Below are positions 16,529-28,392 of a stretch of DNA of 64,000 nucleotides, one piece after another. The position numbers and the translations under genes are program-made. The notes under the pieces are model-generated. The model had not been told where the DNA came from. It saw only the letters and a program-made list of their open reading frames with translations, and did not search any database. Origin of the DNA: Streptomyces sp. NBC_00440 (GTDB lineage: Bacteria > Actinomycetota > Actinomycetes > Streptomycetales > Streptomycetaceae). Position 1 is the stretch's first letter. Every line of letters starts with the position of its first letter. The DNA is taken from contig NZ_CP107921.1 in NCBI RefSeq assembly GCF_036014215.1, positions 3,335,001-3,399,000 on the forward strand. Direction: 5' to 3'.

Positions 16529-18421
16529 GGCCCGGCGCAGCACGCTGAGTGCGATCACGTCGGCGTCCCTGGAGAACGAGGTGGGTACGCCCGGCCGGCC
16601 GTTGCCTATCTGGGTGAACCAGCACACCCCCTCGGTCGGGATGCCCAGCGCGTAGACGGCCCGGTGCGTCCGGCCGTCGGCGGCGATCACCCGGCGTTCG
16701 GCCGGGGTGATGTGCAGTGCGCCGGTTTCGAATGTCTCCCCGGCATCGTCGTGTACGAACCCGACGGCCAGCCGCTCGTCGGCCAGCTGCCGCATCAGCG
16801 GATCGGTGTTGCGGACCAGGCCGGCGGCCGGGATCCGCGAGTCGATCAGGACATCGCAGTGTCGGCGCGAGTCCTCGACGGCCGGGGACTCCAGGAAGAA
16901 CCGGCCCGACCCGGTGTCGCATCCGTACACCACGTCCGGACCGGCCACTTCGAGCACTCCGGCGTCGATCAACGCCAGGAACTGCACGGTGCGTTCCAGC
17001 GGCGGGCCGGTGAACAGCGATGAGGTCCGGGTGACGAACCGGCCGAGGAAGTCGGTCCGGTGGGATTCCGGAGTCAGGCCGCCGAAGTCGACAGCGTGCC
17101 GCAGCACTTCGCGGGAATCCCGGATGGCGTCGAGCGCGGCCTTGAGCGGACTGTCCCTGTTGCCCTGGCCGGCCTCCGCGATGTCGGCGAGCAGGATGCG
17201 TCTGACCTCGGCGACCAGGCCGGCAGCGGAGTCGAACCATTTGGCCTGCAACGGTCTGGACAGCCGGTCCAGGTCGACCGGCTCCACGTCCTGTAGTCCG
17301 TAGCGCAGAGCCACCTCGCGCCAGCTCGCCAGTTCCGGTCCCCGTGCGCGCAGTTCGGCGGCGACGGCATCGGCGCACTCCGGTCCGTGCTGGGTCCTGG
17401 CCTGGGTGGTGTAGTACACATGGTTGATCTCGGCCGCCAGCAGGGAAAGCACGTCCTGGTCGAAGTCCAGGGCCGGGTTGCCCCGGTGCGCCATGTTGCG
17501 CTCGCGCAGCCGGCCGACGGCGGCCGATGTGAGGAACTCCGGTGCCGCGCGGGCGGTCACGTGCTTCTGGTTGCGGCCGCGCGAACGGATCGGCAGTCCG
17601 CTGCGCGAGCCCGCCACCACTCTGGGTTCCTTGCCGCTCGGTACGTACGACAGCGTCCCGTCGGCGCTCTTCTCGAACGTCCCGCCACGGCCGAGCGTGA
17701 AGGACATCAGGATGTCGTAGAAGGACAGGCCGAGGCCCACGACACCGACAGCGGCGTCCGGCTCGATCGAGGCCAGGTCCAGGTCGGCGGCCGAATCCCC
17801 GCTGAGATAGCGGAGTCCGGGCCTGTCCCGCGCGAACCGCGTCAGTTCGGGCTGGTCATCGGAGAGCTCCGCCGGTGCGTGCCCCGTGGTGATCACCACC
17901 GCGTCGGCGGTGACGGTGAACTCCCCTTCCACGGTGGACACCTGGAGTGCGTAGCTGTGCCCGTTCTCCCGTAAGGAGGTCACTTTGCCGACGGTCTCGA
18001 CCACTTCGCCGAGCCCGGCCATACCGCGTACCACCGAGCCGTACACGTACCGCAGATACCTGCCGTAGGCGTACCTCGGCGCGTAGTCGTCATGGCCGAG
18101 AACGGACAGCGCCGGGTCCGGCTGTGAGTGCAGCCACTGCAGGAAGGACAGGCCGGCGCCCGGCCGGCAGCGCTCACCGTCGGAGACCCCGGAGAACATA
18201 CTGATCTCACCGACCACGGTGTTCATCAGGAAGCAGGTCTCCTGGTCGGTCCGCCAGATCCGGCCCGCCCCCAGTTCCACCGCGTCGATCAGCCAGATTC
18301 TGATGCTCCGCGGCTCCGGTTCGGCCGTCAGATTGGCCGCGATCCGCTCGAACACCGAGATCCCGCGTGGACCGGTGCCCACGATCGCCACGTCCAGCAC
18401 CTTGTCGGTCAGGTGTCGCAC
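16508..18421 (-). CDS. FAD/NAD(P)-binding protein (NAD_binding_9-like oxidoreductase)
   Basis: A 637-residue flavoprotein-like sequence. The N-terminus has a dinucleotide-binding VAIVGTGPRGISVFER (residues ~10-25), and a second GVVGLGLSFYDILMS motif follows at ~230. This is the pattern of the FAD-NAD(P)-binding family PF13454, whose members are mostly uncharacterised and often sit in natural-product or stress gene sets. It may hydroxylate or oxidise an intermediate of the operon's product. GTG 18421 follows GGGAGGGGGTGAC, and the gene begins 30 bases after the TrpB2-like gene. Its 3' end lies in the 17-bp repeat array. Confidence 0.78.
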   Translation of the reverse strand: MRHLTDKVLDVAIVGTGPRGISVFERIAANLTAEPEPRSIRIWLIDAVELGAGRIWRTDQETCFLMNTVVGEISMFSGVSDGERCRPGAGLSFLQWLHSQPDPALSVLGHDDYAPRYAYGRYLRYVYGSVVRGMAGLGEVVETVGKVTSLRENGHSYALQVSTVEGEFTVTADAVVITTGHAPAELSDDQPELTRFARDRPGLRYLSGDSAADLDLASIEPDAAVGVVGLGLSFYDILMSFTLGRGGTFEKSADGTLSYVPSGKEPRVVAGSRSGLPIRSRGRNQKHVTARAAPEFLTSAAVGRLRERNMAHRGNPALDFDQDVLSLLAAEINHVYYTTQARTQHGPECADAVAAELRARGPELASWREVALRYGLQDVEPVDLDRLSRPLQAKWFDSAAGLVAEVRRILLADIAEAGQGNRDSPLKAALDAIRDSREVLRHAVDFGGLTPESHRTDFLGRFVTRTSSLFTGPPLERTVQFLALIDAGVLEVAGPDVVYGCDTGSGRFFLESPAVEDSRRHCDVLIDSRIPAAGLVRNTDPLMRQLADERLAVGFVHDDAGETFETGALHITPAERRVIAADGRTHRAVYALGIPTEGVCWFTQIGNGRPGVPTSFSRDADVIALSVLRRATSDAFQ

Positions 18422-18451
18422 GGCCTGTCACCCCCTCCCTGGAGTCCGTCC

Positions 18452-19843
18452 TCAGCGCGCTTCCGCGCCCAGGTCGGACATGGCCGGCAGACGGCCGAGC
18501 GATGCGGCGATCAACTCGTCCGATGCCGCCATGTCGGTCATGTTCCCGCTGAGGAACTGCTCGTAGGCCGAAAGGTCGAGCAGCCCGTGGCCACTGAGGT
18601 TGAAGAGGATGACCCTCTCCTTGCCCTCCTTCTTGGCCACCAGCGCCTCTTCGATCGCGGCCCGGATGGCGTGCGCCGACTCGGGGGCCGGGATGATGCC
18701 TTCCTCGTTGGAGAAGGTGATGCCGGCCTCGAACACCGGGCGCTGCGGGTAGGCCACCGCCTCGATCAGCTTCTGGTGGTACATCGCGCTGACCAGGGGA
18801 GCTGCGCCGTGGTAGCGCAGGCCGCCGGCGTGGATGCCGGGCGAGACGAAGGTGTGCCCCAGGGTGTACATCTTCGTCATCGGTGTGATGCCGGTGTAGT
18901 CGTTGTAGTCCCAGGCGTACCGGCCCTTGGTGAGCTTGGGGCAGGCTTCCGGTTCCACCGCGACGAACCGGGTGTCCAGGCCCTGGCGCACCTTCTCGTG
19001 GAAGAACGGCAGGGCGATACCGGAGAAGTTGCTCCCCGCGCCGACCGAGCCGATCACCACATCCGGGAAGTCGCCGATCGCGTTGAACTGCCGGACGGCC
19101 TCCTGGCCGATCACGGTCTGGTGGAGCAGGACGTGGTTCTCGCCGCTGCCCACCGAGAGGTTGCAGCGCTCCACCTGGCGGGCGTGCTCGAAGGCTTCCG
19201 CGTTGGCGATGGACAGGCTGCCGTCGGTGTTCGGGTCGCGGGCCAGCGCGGCGCGGCCCGCCTCGGAGTTCTTGTTGGGGCTGGAGATGACCTCGGCCCC
19301 GTTCATCTCCATCATGATCCGGCGGTACGGCTTCTGCTCGTAACTGACCCGGACCATGTAGACCGTGCACTTGATGCCGAAGATGCGGCAGGCGACGGCG
19401 AGGGCCGAGCCCCACTGGCCGGCACCGGTGCCGGTGGTCAGGCTGGTGATGCCGGCCTGCTTGTAGTAATAGGCCTGTGCCAGCGCGGTGTTGAGCTTGT
19501 GGCTGCCCGTGGTGTTGGTGCCCTCGTACTTGTAGTAGATCCGGGCGGGGGTGTCGAGGAGCCGCTCCAGCCCACGGGCCCGCTTGAGCGGGGTCGGGCG
19601 CCAGCGCAGATACTCCTCACGCACCGGCTGCGGGATCTCCACGAAGCGCTCCCGGCCCATGCTCTGCCGGTACATCGACAACGGGATCTGCGGGGTGACC
19701 GCGCCGCCGTCCTGGCGGGTCTCCGGCCTGGCCTGGCGCAGCTTCGCCGCGTCCTCGACGCCGGTGAGGTCGGACAGCACGTTGTACCAGTGCGTGGGAA
19801 CGATTTCTTCAGCGGTCAGCGAGGCTTCTGCCGAATGCACCAT
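18452..19843 (-). CDS. TrpB2-like PLP-dependent enzyme
   Basis: A 463-residue fold-type II PLP enzyme of the TrpB2 (tryptophan synthase beta-like) group: GTNTTGSHKLNTA holds the PLP lysine (K116), GSVGAGSNFSG is the phosphate-type glycine loop, and YEGTNTTG, CTVYMVR and SPGIHAGGLRYHG fit TrpB2. No trpA is present, so it probably performs a beta-substitution on serine or a related amino acid without indole channelling. In this operon it may make or modify a non-standard amino acid. ATG 19843, with AAGAGG upstream; 17 bases after the carrier-protein gene. Confidence 0.88.
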   Translation of the reverse strand: MVHSAEASLTAEEIVPTHWYNVLSDLTGVEDAAKLRQARPETRQDGGAVTPQIPLSMYRQSMGRERFVEIPQPVREEYLRWRPTPLKRARGLERLLDTPARIYYKYEGTNTTGSHKLNTALAQAYYYKQAGITSLTTGTGAGQWGSALAVACRIFGIKCTVYMVRVSYEQKPYRRIMMEMNGAEVISSPNKNSEAGRAALARDPNTDGSLSIANAEAFEHARQVERCNLSVGSGENHVLLHQTVIGQEAVRQFNAIGDFPDVVIGSVGAGSNFSGIALPFFHEKVRQGLDTRFVAVEPEACPKLTKGRYAWDYNDYTGITPMTKMYTLGHTFVSPGIHAGGLRYHGAAPLVSAMYHQKLIEAVAYPQRPVFEAGITFSNEEGIIPAPESAHAIRAAIEEALVAKKEGKERVILFNLSGHGLLDLSAYEQFLSGNMTDMAASDELIAASLGRLPAMSDLGAEAR

Positions 19844-19860
19844 TGGTTCCGGTCCTCTTT

Positions 19861-20118
19861 CTAGGAGTTTCCTACGTGCGACTGGGCCAGCTTCACGAGA
19901 TCGCCGACCCGCCGCAGCGCGGCCTCGAATATCTCACTGTCGCCGATCGTGATGCCGCATTCCTGCTCCACGCGGACGACGATTTCAAGAATCGTCAGCG
20001 ATTCGATACCGAGTCCGTGCAGGTCGTCATCAAGCCCGATCTCGGCCGGCGCGGACGGGCCGAGTGCGGCTCTGATGATCCCGCACACCTGAGTTTCAAC
20101 TTTCTCAGGAGACGTCAA
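19861..20118 (-). CDS. Stand-alone acyl/peptidyl carrier protein
   Basis: An 85-residue acidic protein. The motif LHGLGIESLTILEIVV places the phosphopantetheine serine at S40 (IESL in place of the usual DSL). Predicted helices and length match free ACP/PCP proteins. Its place between an amino-acid exporter and a TrpB2-like enzyme, with a ligase downstream, suggests a substrate tethered to this carrier. Start TTG 20118, preceded by AGAGGGATTGTC. Confidence 0.85.
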   Translation of the reverse strand: MTSPEKVETQVCGIIRAALGPSAPAEIGLDDDLHGLGIESLTILEIVVRVEQECGITIGDSEIFEAALRRVGDLVKLAQSHVGNS

Positions 20119-20281
20119 GACAATCCCTCTTCCCTGGACAGTTCTTCGCTATTCCGGCCGTTCCGCCAGACCATTTCCGGCAGCCAATTTCCGGCAGGCC
20201 GGTTCCGCCGGACAGTTCCGCCCGGGGCCCGTCGTCTCCGGGGCCGTCATCTCCGGGGCCCATCGTCCGGAGTCCTGTCAG

Positions 20282-20914
20282 CTAGACCATGGGGCCCGTC
20301 ATCACCGCGGTGCGCAGCCCGAGCACCAGCAGGACCGCCCCGCTCACCCAGGCCAGTCCCACCCGTACCTTCGGCATGACCAGCAGCTGTCTCGCCAGGC
20401 CTACGAGGGCGACCACCACCACGTACCAGGCGGCGCTGATCATGATCTGCACCGTGGTCAGCGTGACCACGTCGGCGGGCGAACCGCCGCCGGTGGGCAG
20501 GAACTGCGGGATCAACGCCAGGTAGACGGTGGCCATTTTGGGGTTGGCGACACTGGTGACCAGCCCTGACCGGTAGGACCGCCAGAGGCCGGCCGTGCCG
20601 TGCTCCTCAACTTCCTCCGCTTGCTGGTGGCCGAAGTTCCGCCGGTTGCGCACGGTCATGACCGCGAGGTAGCAGAGGTAGCAGGCGCCCGCCAGCTTGA
20701 AGACGGTGAACACCAGCTCGGAGGTCTGTGTCAGCGCGGCCAGCCCGAGGGCGGAGGCCGCCGCCCACATGAGCAGCCCGGTACTGCTGCCGAGGATGGT
20801 CACCAGACCGGCCCCGCGTCCACGGCGCAATGTCTCATTCACCAACACCATGAATGACGGTCCGGGCGCGGCCACCATCGCGAAAACCGTTGCGATGAAA
20901 ACCCCGTTCACCAT
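20282..20914 (-). CDS. LysE/RhtB family amino-acid exporter
   Basis: A 210-residue membrane protein with six hydrophobic segments and the LysE-family N-terminal block FAMVAAPGPSFMVLVNETL. LysE/RhtB proteins export amino acids or small amino-acid-like compounds. It is the first gene of the minus-strand operon, 163 bases ahead of the carrier-protein gene, and fits self-protection or product export. ATG 20914 is chosen because homology starts at MVNGVFIATVF; upstream sequence is not hydrophobic. Confidence 0.87.
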   Translation of the reverse strand: MVNGVFIATVFAMVAAPGPSFMVLVNETLRRGRGAGLVTILGSSTGLLMWAAASALGLAALTQTSELVFTVFKLAGACYLCYLAVMTVRNRRNFGHQQAEEVEEHGTAGLWRSYRSGLVTSVANPKMATVYLALIPQFLPTGGGSPADVVTLTTVQIMISAAWYVVVVALVGLARQLLVMPKVRVGLAWVSGAVLLVLGLRTAVMTGPMV

Positions 20915-21365
20915 AGGACTGCCAAAGTACCGATCGCCATTCGGCCGGGGTGCTGCACTAACGCATACGCGTCCAATCGAATTCCCCTCAGAGATCCCAC
21001 GCCCCGGCTCTTGATCCCAACTGAGTGGAACGCTAGCCGCTTCGAGTAGCCCAGGCAACAGTTTGTTGAAGGACGCATCAGCACAAGAGCCGAAGTTACA
21101 GGTCAGTAAGATCGAATTTCAGTCACCCGAAGTGCGACCGCGAACTCCCCACGACGGATACGCCGGTTCGCGTGGTGCACATTCAGCCATTGCCGTGACC
21201 ACGTCCACATGCTGGAGAGTGCTTGTTCAGCGCGACGCCGGTGAACGCGCCCCGGGCGCCATCCGCTCGGCCAACTCGCCATGTACGGACCCACAGCGCC
21301 AAAGGGCCGTCTCATTACGCAACTTATTGCGACACTGGGCACATCACAACACCCCTTGAAGAGAG
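20915..21365. promoter_or_regulatory. Divergent promoter region, no clear gene
   Basis: This 451-base stretch separates the biosynthetic operon (minus) from the TIR-like gene (plus). Local GC is lower than in flanking genes, as for promoters. A 79-codon minus-strand open frame (21103-21342) has no good ribosome-binding site or recognisable domain. I see no convincing operator. Confidence 0.5.
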
Positions 21366-23615
21366 GTGAGTTGGTTGTCCCCGAGCGAACCGCCGACCGA
21401 CGGCATCGAGGCCATGCTGCCGATCCCGCCGGAGAAGTTACGCAGGCATCCCCGGCTGCTGCACGTCCGGCGCGCCAGTGAGGCGGCCGCCAAGGCGCTG
21501 GCCTACGCGCGAGGCGGGGGCGGGTTCGAGGGCGGTGGCGAGGGCCGGGGTGAGGGCCCGAGTGAGGGCGAGCGGACGTACGACGACATCGCCTACCGCT
21601 ACCTGTGCGCCTGCCCGCAGGTCCCCTACCTCGGCGTCGAGACCCTGGCGGGTCTGGCGGTGCGTGAGCGCCGGAAGCAACGGGCGGGACTGCCCGCCGA
21701 CCTGGTCCGGCTCGGCGGGCAGCACGACTTCCTGGCCCACCGGCGGCTCGTCGCTCAGGACGGGCGGTCCCGGTTCGGCATCGAGCGAGGGCTGCTCTAC
21801 ACCATGGCCGAACCCGGGGGCGAGGTCACCGGAAGGTTCCCACTGGCGGTTCCCAACCGCACTCTGGACGCGATCGCCGAGCCGCGGGACATGATCCCCC
21901 AGCCCACCATGTCGGTGTGGCGGCAACTCACCGAGTCGCGCTGGCTGCCGCTGGACGAACTCATCGGGTACGCGCGCTTCCCCACGATGCACGAGGCGGC
22001 GTCCAGGTTGGCGCGCGGAGTCTTCCCCGGCCGGCACCATGTGTTCGTCTCGCACCGCTGGCTGGATACGGAACAGCCCGACCCGGACGGCACCCAGGCG
22101 CGGCTGGTCGCCTGGCATCTGTTCGCGTCGCTGTGCGAGGCGGTCCTGGTCGCCCACCGGCGTGGGCTGCACACTCCTCGCCGGGTGGCTCACGCCGCGA
22201 TGGGGATGCCCGTCGGCATGGCCGGTTCGGACCTGACGGAGTGCCTGCTGGTCGGGGTCCTGAGGCAAACGCTGGACGACACCTCACTGGTACCGGTGGC
22301 CCAGGAGGTGGAGCGGGTCGGTGTGGACGCGGTCGAGCTCGGTGCGGCCCAGGCGTCCGGCGACGTCGGCCTGCGGCGCCTGCGTGCCCTGATCGACGCT
22401 CTGCCCTCGCTGCGGCCGCTGCTGGAGCGGATCCATCTCTGGTACGACTACAGCTGCGTGCCACAGGCCCCACGCACCCCTGAGGAACAAGCGCTGTTCC
22501 GGCGGACACTCGAATCCCTGTCCCTGCTGCAGTTCGCCGGGCGCACCCTGGTGCTGCTGGACGACGTCGCCGACTATCTGGGCCGGGCCTGGTGCAGCCT
22601 GGAGGCAACGACCTCGCTGGTGCTCACGATGGGCGGAGCCCCCGACGTACTGCTCACGGACGGACCGGCGCGGCCGACGGGCCCCACCACGGAGGCCGAG
22701 TCGTTGCGCAGCCTCGTGCAAGACCGCCAACTCGTCATGTGGCGCGGGCTGCTGGACACCGAACTGTTCCGGGTGCAGACGCGCGAGGAGTGTGTGCGCC
22801 GGCTCGGACTGTCCATGGCGGACCCGGGCGACCTCCCGTACCTCTACGACCGGATGCTCTCCCTCGCCGTACCGAACGGCCGCAGGAGCCGGCAGGCCCT
22901 GGCCACGGGTGTGGTTCCGCTGCCTGACATGGGAGAGGACCAGGTCCTGATTCCGGCACCCGACTACACGGGGTCCCAGCCGGTCGAGGGCAAGCGGCCG
23001 GTCCGGGTGATCGGCTCCCTCGACGGGTGGGCCGGTCTCAACCTCGGTGGTTACGTGAAGGACGGGCACGCCGACGCCGGACCTGCGGACGTAACCCCGT
23101 ACTGGCACGTCCCGCAACGGCCGGTCGCTGCCGGTGGCGGCGCCGCACCGACCTGTCACGTCGCGGTCGTCGCCGAATGCGAGGGGGAAGCCGTCCTCAT
23201 CTCGTCCTGGGTACGACGGCACCACCCGGAGCTGGAGAGGCTCCTGCACGTCACGGTCGTCTCCGGGAGCTGGACCGCGCTGGACCCCGTCCCCGTGGGG
23301 CACCTGCCGTACGGGCGGCTGCGGGCGAAGCCCGTCCGGGCCGACGTGTGGGTGGTGGTGGGAAAGTCCGGGCCGGTGGCGAACGAGGTGGGCCAGGCGC
23401 TGTGCCGCGTGGTGTACGAGGCACGCCTCCCGGTCATCACCGTGTCCCTGGACTTCGTCGCCGACAACGTGGCGCAGGTCGTCGGTGATGTGTCGCCCGG
23501 CGCACCGCACAGCGCCCTCCTGTCCGGGTACGGCGCGGGGTACGAGCACCCGGCCGGGCTCCTGTACATGCACCTGTACGAACATCTGCTGCAGTGGGGA
23601 GCCCCGGTCCGATGA
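21366..23615 (+). CDS. TIR-like domain protein (SHRW...RAWC type), putative effector
   Basis: A 749-residue protein. Its middle region carries HHVFVSHRW (~224-232), LWYDYSCVPQ (~357-366) and DYLGRAWCSLE (~402-412), in the order seen in TIR-like/HET-like effector domains of eukaryotes and some bacteria (SHRW, D..C.PQ, RaWC.E). The first ~200 residues hold a Gly/Glu-rich patch and no domain I know; the last ~150 (HVAVVAECEGEAVLISSW onward) look like another alpha/beta domain. The NADase glutamate of true TIRs is not certain. GTG 21366 or TTG 21375 may be the start (GAGAGGTGA precedes the TTG). Coupled to the following TPR gene by ATGA overlap. Confidence 0.65.
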   Translation: MSWLSPSEPPTDGIEAMLPIPPEKLRRHPRLLHVRRASEAAAKALAYARGGGGFEGGGEGRGEGPSEGERTYDDIAYRYLCACPQVPYLGVETLAGLAVRERRKQRAGLPADLVRLGGQHDFLAHRRLVAQDGRSRFGIERGLLYTMAEPGGEVTGRFPLAVPNRTLDAIAEPRDMIPQPTMSVWRQLTESRWLPLDELIGYARFPTMHEAASRLARGVFPGRHHVFVSHRWLDTEQPDPDGTQARLVAWHLFASLCEAVLVAHRRGLHTPRRVAHAAMGMPVGMAGSDLTECLLVGVLRQTLDDTSLVPVAQEVERVGVDAVELGAAQASGDVGLRRLRALIDALPSLRPLLERIHLWYDYSCVPQAPRTPEEQALFRRTLESLSLLQFAGRTLVLLDDVADYLGRAWCSLEATTSLVLTMGGAPDVLLTDGPARPTGPTTEAESLRSLVQDRQLVMWRGLLDTELFRVQTREECVRRLGLSMADPGDLPYLYDRMLSLAVPNGRRSRQALATGVVPLPDMGEDQVLIPAPDYTGSQPVEGKRPVRVIGSLDGWAGLNLGGYVKDGHADAGPADVTPYWHVPQRPVAAGGGAAPTCHVAVVAECEGEAVLISSWVRRHHPELERLLHVTVVSGSWTALDPVPVGHLPYGRLRAKPVRADVWVVVGKSGPVANEVGQALCRVVYEARLPVITVSLDFVADNVAQVVGDVSPGAPHSALLSGYGAGYEHPAGLLYMHLYEHLLQWGAPVR

Positions 23616-24583
23616 ATCCTACGAACCCGATGAAGCCCACGACCCCTGTGAAGGTGCCGCATGTGGGGGAGTTCGTCGACGGGGAGCTGGGACGTGTGCT
23701 GCGCGCTCTCAGCGTGGCCGACCGGGGCGGGGACCACGCCGGTTTCAGCGCACTGTGCCGCCAGCACGCCGCCGAACTCGACGCCCGCCGGGGTGAATGG
23801 CTGCGGGTCCCCCCGGAACTGCGGGCGAGCTTCCGCCGGGACATGAACGCGATGCGCCCCTACCCGATGACGGTCGAGCGGATCGCCCGCGAACTGGACG
23901 GGCTGGGCCGCTCCGGCGCCCTGCGCCAGATGTCGGGAGCCGACCAGCCGGGCCCCTCACCGGAACACTCGGCGGACCGGCTGCACGAGGCGGAGATCCT
24001 CGCCGAGGACGGGGAGTTCGAGGCCGCCGGCGCGCTGCTCCGCGAAGAACTCGGCGAGGTCCCGGCCGACGGCGTCCGGGCAGCGGTCATCCACTCCCGC
24101 CTGGCCACGCACGCGGCCAAGCAGGACGACCTCGACACAGCCATCGAGCACGGCCGCCGCGCGTACGACCTGGCCCTGCGTACGGGAGACCGGGGCGCGC
24201 CGAGAGCCGCCGCCATCCTCGACGACCTGGTGACCGCCCGCGAACTGCGGCGCGGCACGCCCGACGGACACCGGCTCGGTGCCTGCCGGGACACCCTGAC
24301 GCACGCACAACAGCTCAGCGACCGGGCCTGGTTCGCGGAGAGCGCCCAGGTGCTGCTGCGACTGCTCGAAGAGCTGGAGGCACTCCCCGACGAGGCGTCC
24401 GCCCGCCGCTTCCTGGGCAAACTCTGCGGCCTGCTGGGGCTGAACCACTTCCACTCGGGCGAACGCGACAAGGCCAGGGCCTGGACGCGCAGAGCCGTCC
24501 AGGAGTGCCGGCGGCATGAGGACCGCACCGGCGAGGACGTCTACGCGGCCAACTTGAAGGAGATCGACCGCGGGGAGGAGTGA
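23612..24583 (+). CDS. TPR-like helical repeat protein coupled to the TIR-like gene
   Basis: A 323-residue, mostly helical protein. From about residue 120 it shows tetratricopeptide-like repeats (AEDGEFEAAGALLREEL, KQDDLDTAIEHGRRAYDLAL, HSGERDKARAWTRRAVQEC). The ATG overlaps the upstream stop (ATGA) and GGGGAG lies ten bases before it, so the two proteins are probably made in a fixed ratio and may interact. TPR partners often act as sensors or scaffolds for effectors (inference). Confidence 0.72.
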   Translation: MNPTNPMKPTTPVKVPHVGEFVDGELGRVLRALSVADRGGDHAGFSALCRQHAAELDARRGEWLRVPPELRASFRRDMNAMRPYPMTVERIARELDGLGRSGALRQMSGADQPGPSPEHSADRLHEAEILAEDGEFEAAGALLREELGEVPADGVRAAVIHSRLATHAAKQDDLDTAIEHGRRAYDLALRTGDRGAPRAAAILDDLVTARELRRGTPDGHRLGACRDTLTHAQQLSDRAWFAESAQVLLRLLEELEALPDEASARRFLGKLCGLLGLNHFHSGERDKARAWTRRAVQECRRHEDRTGEDVYAANLKEIDRGEE

Positions 24584-24690
24584 GCCGGCGCCAGGTGAAG
24601 CAGGCCATATGGCCGGACTGTCATGGTTTCCTGTCGATGCGCGAGCGGTCTGGTGCTCACGCGGGTGCTCTCCTGAACGGCGTGCGGGGG

Positions 24691-27109
<2,419 letters not shown>

Positions 27110-27421
27110 CTACGCATCCTCGACACAGCCACCCCCGCCGCCCTCCTCGATCCGCCCGCCCCTGCTGTACGCGATACGGAGCACGTCCCCGAGCGACTCG
27201 GTGGCCCGGGTGAGCGCGAACCGTACGGCCCGCTCCCCCGCCACCGCATCGGCCAGCACCACACGCGACCCGGCCAGCACCGCTTCCGCCGAGTCCATCT
27301 GCTGATCCTCCAGATCGTCGGCCAGGCGGGAGAGCAGGCTGCGCGGGTTGTCCGTGCTGAGGTAGCACGGCTTGCCCTCGGGAGAGGTCCACGGCAGCAG
27401 CCGGAGCAGGGAATCGGGCAT
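27110..27421 (-). CDS. Conserved small protein next to an HTH/DUF397 unit
   Basis: A 103-residue protein starting MPDSLLRLLPWTSPEGKPCYLSTDN, with a mid-section of helices and an acidic Gly-rich end. I recall similar hypothetical proteins lying divergent from DUF5753-type regulators in Streptomyces, which fits here, 146 bases from the HTH gene. No catalytic motif is visible. ATG 27421. Function unknown. Confidence 0.6.
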   Translation of the reverse strand: MPDSLLRLLPWTSPEGKPCYLSTDNPRSLLSRLADDLEDQQMDSAEAVLAGSRVVLADAVAGERAVRFALTRATESLGDVLRIAYSRGGRIEEGGGGGCVEDA

Positions 27422-27567
27422 GATCAGCGCCTCACATGGGGGGATCGAAGGTTCGGCTCCTGGCTGACGAGCGGTGATTACCGTTCGTGTCCCAATGATT
27501 ACTTCCTGGCCCTACGCTCGGAAAGGGACGCGCGATTGCCTTCGCGCACGGCAACAGGAGGGGACCG

Positions 27568-28392
27568 ATGTCCGAACTCGCCGAAGCGGAAGAGGAGTCG
27601 GGACGCGCGGCGTTCGGCCGCGCGCTGCGGTATCTACGCGAGAAGGCGGGCAAAACGCTCAGCCAGCTGGCGGCCGAAACACGGTACGACAAGAGCTACC
27701 TGTACCGGCTGGAAGTGAGCCAGCGGCTCTCGAAGCTCGCGGTGATGGAGGACCTGGACCGGTACTACGGGACCGGTGGGCTGCTGGTGCAGCTGTGGAA
27801 GGTCGCGCGGAGGGAGGTGTTCAAGGACCAGTACAAGGAGTTCATGCGGCTGGAGAACTCGGCCTGTGTGATGTGGATGTTCCAGCTGGCCGTTCCAGGG
27901 CTCCTCCAGACCGAGGACTATGCCCGCGAGGTGTTGTCGGCGGCCCAGACCAACAAGGGCGGAGCTGAGCTGGTCGAGGAGCAGGTCGCCGCGCGCATGA
28001 GCCGCCAAGACATACTCCACCGCACCCCAACCCCGCACGTGCGCGTGATCCTGGATGAGGTGGCGCTTCGCCGTCAGTCGAGCGACCCGAAGGTGTGGGA
28101 GGAGCAATTGGAGCATCTGATTGAGGTCGCACAACTCCCTTCAGTCGTCGTGCAAGTGCTCTCCTTCAGCGCAGGCGTTCACGGGCTCATGGGAAGCCAC
28201 CTCTCCGTCTTGTGGCAGCCGGACGGCAGCTCTGTTGCCTACGTTGAGGGCAATGGATTCGGCGAGTTGATCGATGATCCTGACAAGGTCACCAGCTACC
28301 GCCTGGCTTACGATCGGGTGCGAGATCTGGCGCTGTCCCCGTCGGACTCACTGACGTTTATCCGGGGCGTCTTGGAGGAGCACAGATCATGA
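27568..28392 (+). CDS. XRE-family HTH regulator with DUF5753, second copy
   Basis: A 274-residue WhiJ-like regulator: HTH at residues ~14-70 (LSQLAAETRYDKSYLYRLE), then DUF5753 with VPGLLQTEDYAREVL and LPSVVVQVLSF. It differs clearly from the copy at 8247 and is followed by two DUF397 genes. ATG 27568 has GGAGGGG upstream; the stop overlaps the next start (ATGA). Confidence 0.92.
   Translation: MSELAEAEEESGRAAFGRALRYLREKAGKTLSQLAAETRYDKSYLYRLEVSQRLSKLAVMEDLDRYYGTGGLLVQLWKVARREVFKDQYKEFMRLENSACVMWMFQLAVPGLLQTEDYAREVLSAAQTNKGGAELVEEQVAARMSRQDILHRTPTPHVRVILDEVALRRQSSDPKVWEEQLEHLIEVAQLPSVVVQVLSFSAGVHGLMGSHLSVLWQPDGSSVAYVEGNGFGELIDDPDKVTSYRLAYDRVRDLALSPSDSLTFIRGVLEEHRS

Noticed and set aside
21103..21342. 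A 79-residue minus-strand ORF in the divergent promoter region
   Set aside because: No ribosome-binding site, no recognisable family, and position expected for promoters.
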